DNA of 14,165 bases from Roseburia sp. (lineage in GTDB: Bacteria > Bacillota > Clostridia > Lachnospirales > Lachnospiraceae): assembly GCA_017626625.1 (NCBI GenBank), contig JAGAIK010000104.1:1-14165 (forward strand), read 5' to 3'. Position 1 is the stretch's first letter; the number at the start of each line of letters is the position of its first letter. This document shows, in pieces, positions 13,989 through 14,165 of this stretch. The notes below the pieces were generated by a model that was not told where the DNA came from, searched no databases, and was given only the letters and a program-made list of their open reading frames with translations. The position numbers and the translations under genes were made by a program.

Positions 13989-14165
13989 TTAAATAGGCAG
14001 ATATACGGTTATGGACAGCATTTCCTGCTCTGACTTCTTTTCAAACCTTCCTCCGTATTTTTCTACCACATTTTCTATTTTGCGGATTCCAAACCCATGG
14101 TTCCGGTCTTTCTTTCTGCCCTCGTTTTCCACAGGAATGCTGTTTGCCACCTCAATGGAAAAATA
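13989..14165 (-). CDS. GHKL-type sensor histidine kinase, C-terminal fragment (cut by window edge)
   Basis: The last 58 residues of a longer protein are visible, ending SITVYLPI. They contain NHGFGIRKIENVVEKYGG, the G2-type glycine box and following helix of the ATPase domain in LytS/AgrC/ComD-like kinases (HATPase_c_5), preceded by a segment IEVANSIPVEN that matches the strand before the box. The catalytic histidine and the membrane part lie beyond the right edge. It is immediately upstream of the LytTR regulator on the same strand, making a conventional quorum- or peptide-type two-component pair. Confidence 0.85.
   Translation of the reverse strand, partial: YFSIEVANSIPVENEGRKKDRNHGFGIRKIENVVEKYGGRFEKKSEQEMLSITVYLPI

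Noticed and set aside
1..14165. tRNA, rRNA, CRISPR array, insertion sequence or prophage genes
   Set aside because: No cloverleaf, rRNA-like stretch, spaced direct repeats, transposase, integrase or phage motifs were found.

Overview
The window looks like a chromosomal stretch from a motile, low-to-mid-GC Gram-positive anaerobe of the Clostridia, most likely Lachnospiraceae. The evidence is AGGAGG-type ribosome binding sites, a Gram-positive flagellar order (flgM-flgN-flgK-flgL-fliW), a KtrAB-type potassium system, a LytTR two-component pair and no mobile DNA. This placement rests on gene content and protein style, not on a database comparison.

Layout. Positions 1-6473 (minus strand) hold a late flagellar operon: flgM, flgN, two different tandem flgK genes, a long flgL and fliW, which runs off the left edge. 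It starts from a clear sigma-28-type promoter at 6517-6543. Positions 6597-8661 hold ktrB-ktrA (potassium uptake), with a sigma-A-type promoter at 8707-8735. Positions 8762-10135 encode a c-di-GMP protein with a degenerate GGDEF and an intact EAL domain. Positions 10273-11589 encode a CNNM/CorC-HlyC membrane protein. All of these are on the minus strand.

The 449-base gap at 11590-12038 separates that block from a plus-strand gene (12039-13259) for a stand-alone GltD-like Fe-S/pyridine-nucleotide oxidoreductase. That gene converges on, and overlaps by 7 bases, a minus-strand LytTR response regulator (13253-13963). Upstream of the regulator is the C-terminus of its GHKL-type sensor kinase, cut by the right edge.

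The most interesting element is the roughly 225-nt 5' leader of the CNNM gene. It has its own promoter (TATAAT, 17-nt spacer) and a very long imperfect hairpin (11607-11702, 32 bp including two G-U wobbles that pair only in the minus-strand RNA). At its base, TCCUCC (11705-11710) can pair with the GGAGGA ribosome binding site (11596-11601). A possible 29-codon leader ORF covers the whole 5' arm. Its N-terminus is acidic and followed by Pro-Pro, resembling peptides such as MgtL that destabilise ribosomes at low magnesium. The Pro-Pro codons are themselves the anti-Shine-Dalgarno sequence. Because CNNM proteins of this class can act as magnesium exporters, a leader-translation switch controlling the exporter is an attractive but untested model.

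Functionally, the window combines flagellar hook-filament junction assembly and its checkpoint (FlgM, FlgN, FliW), a probable c-di-GMP phosphodiesterase that may tune motility, and ion homeostasis (K+ and probably Mg2+).
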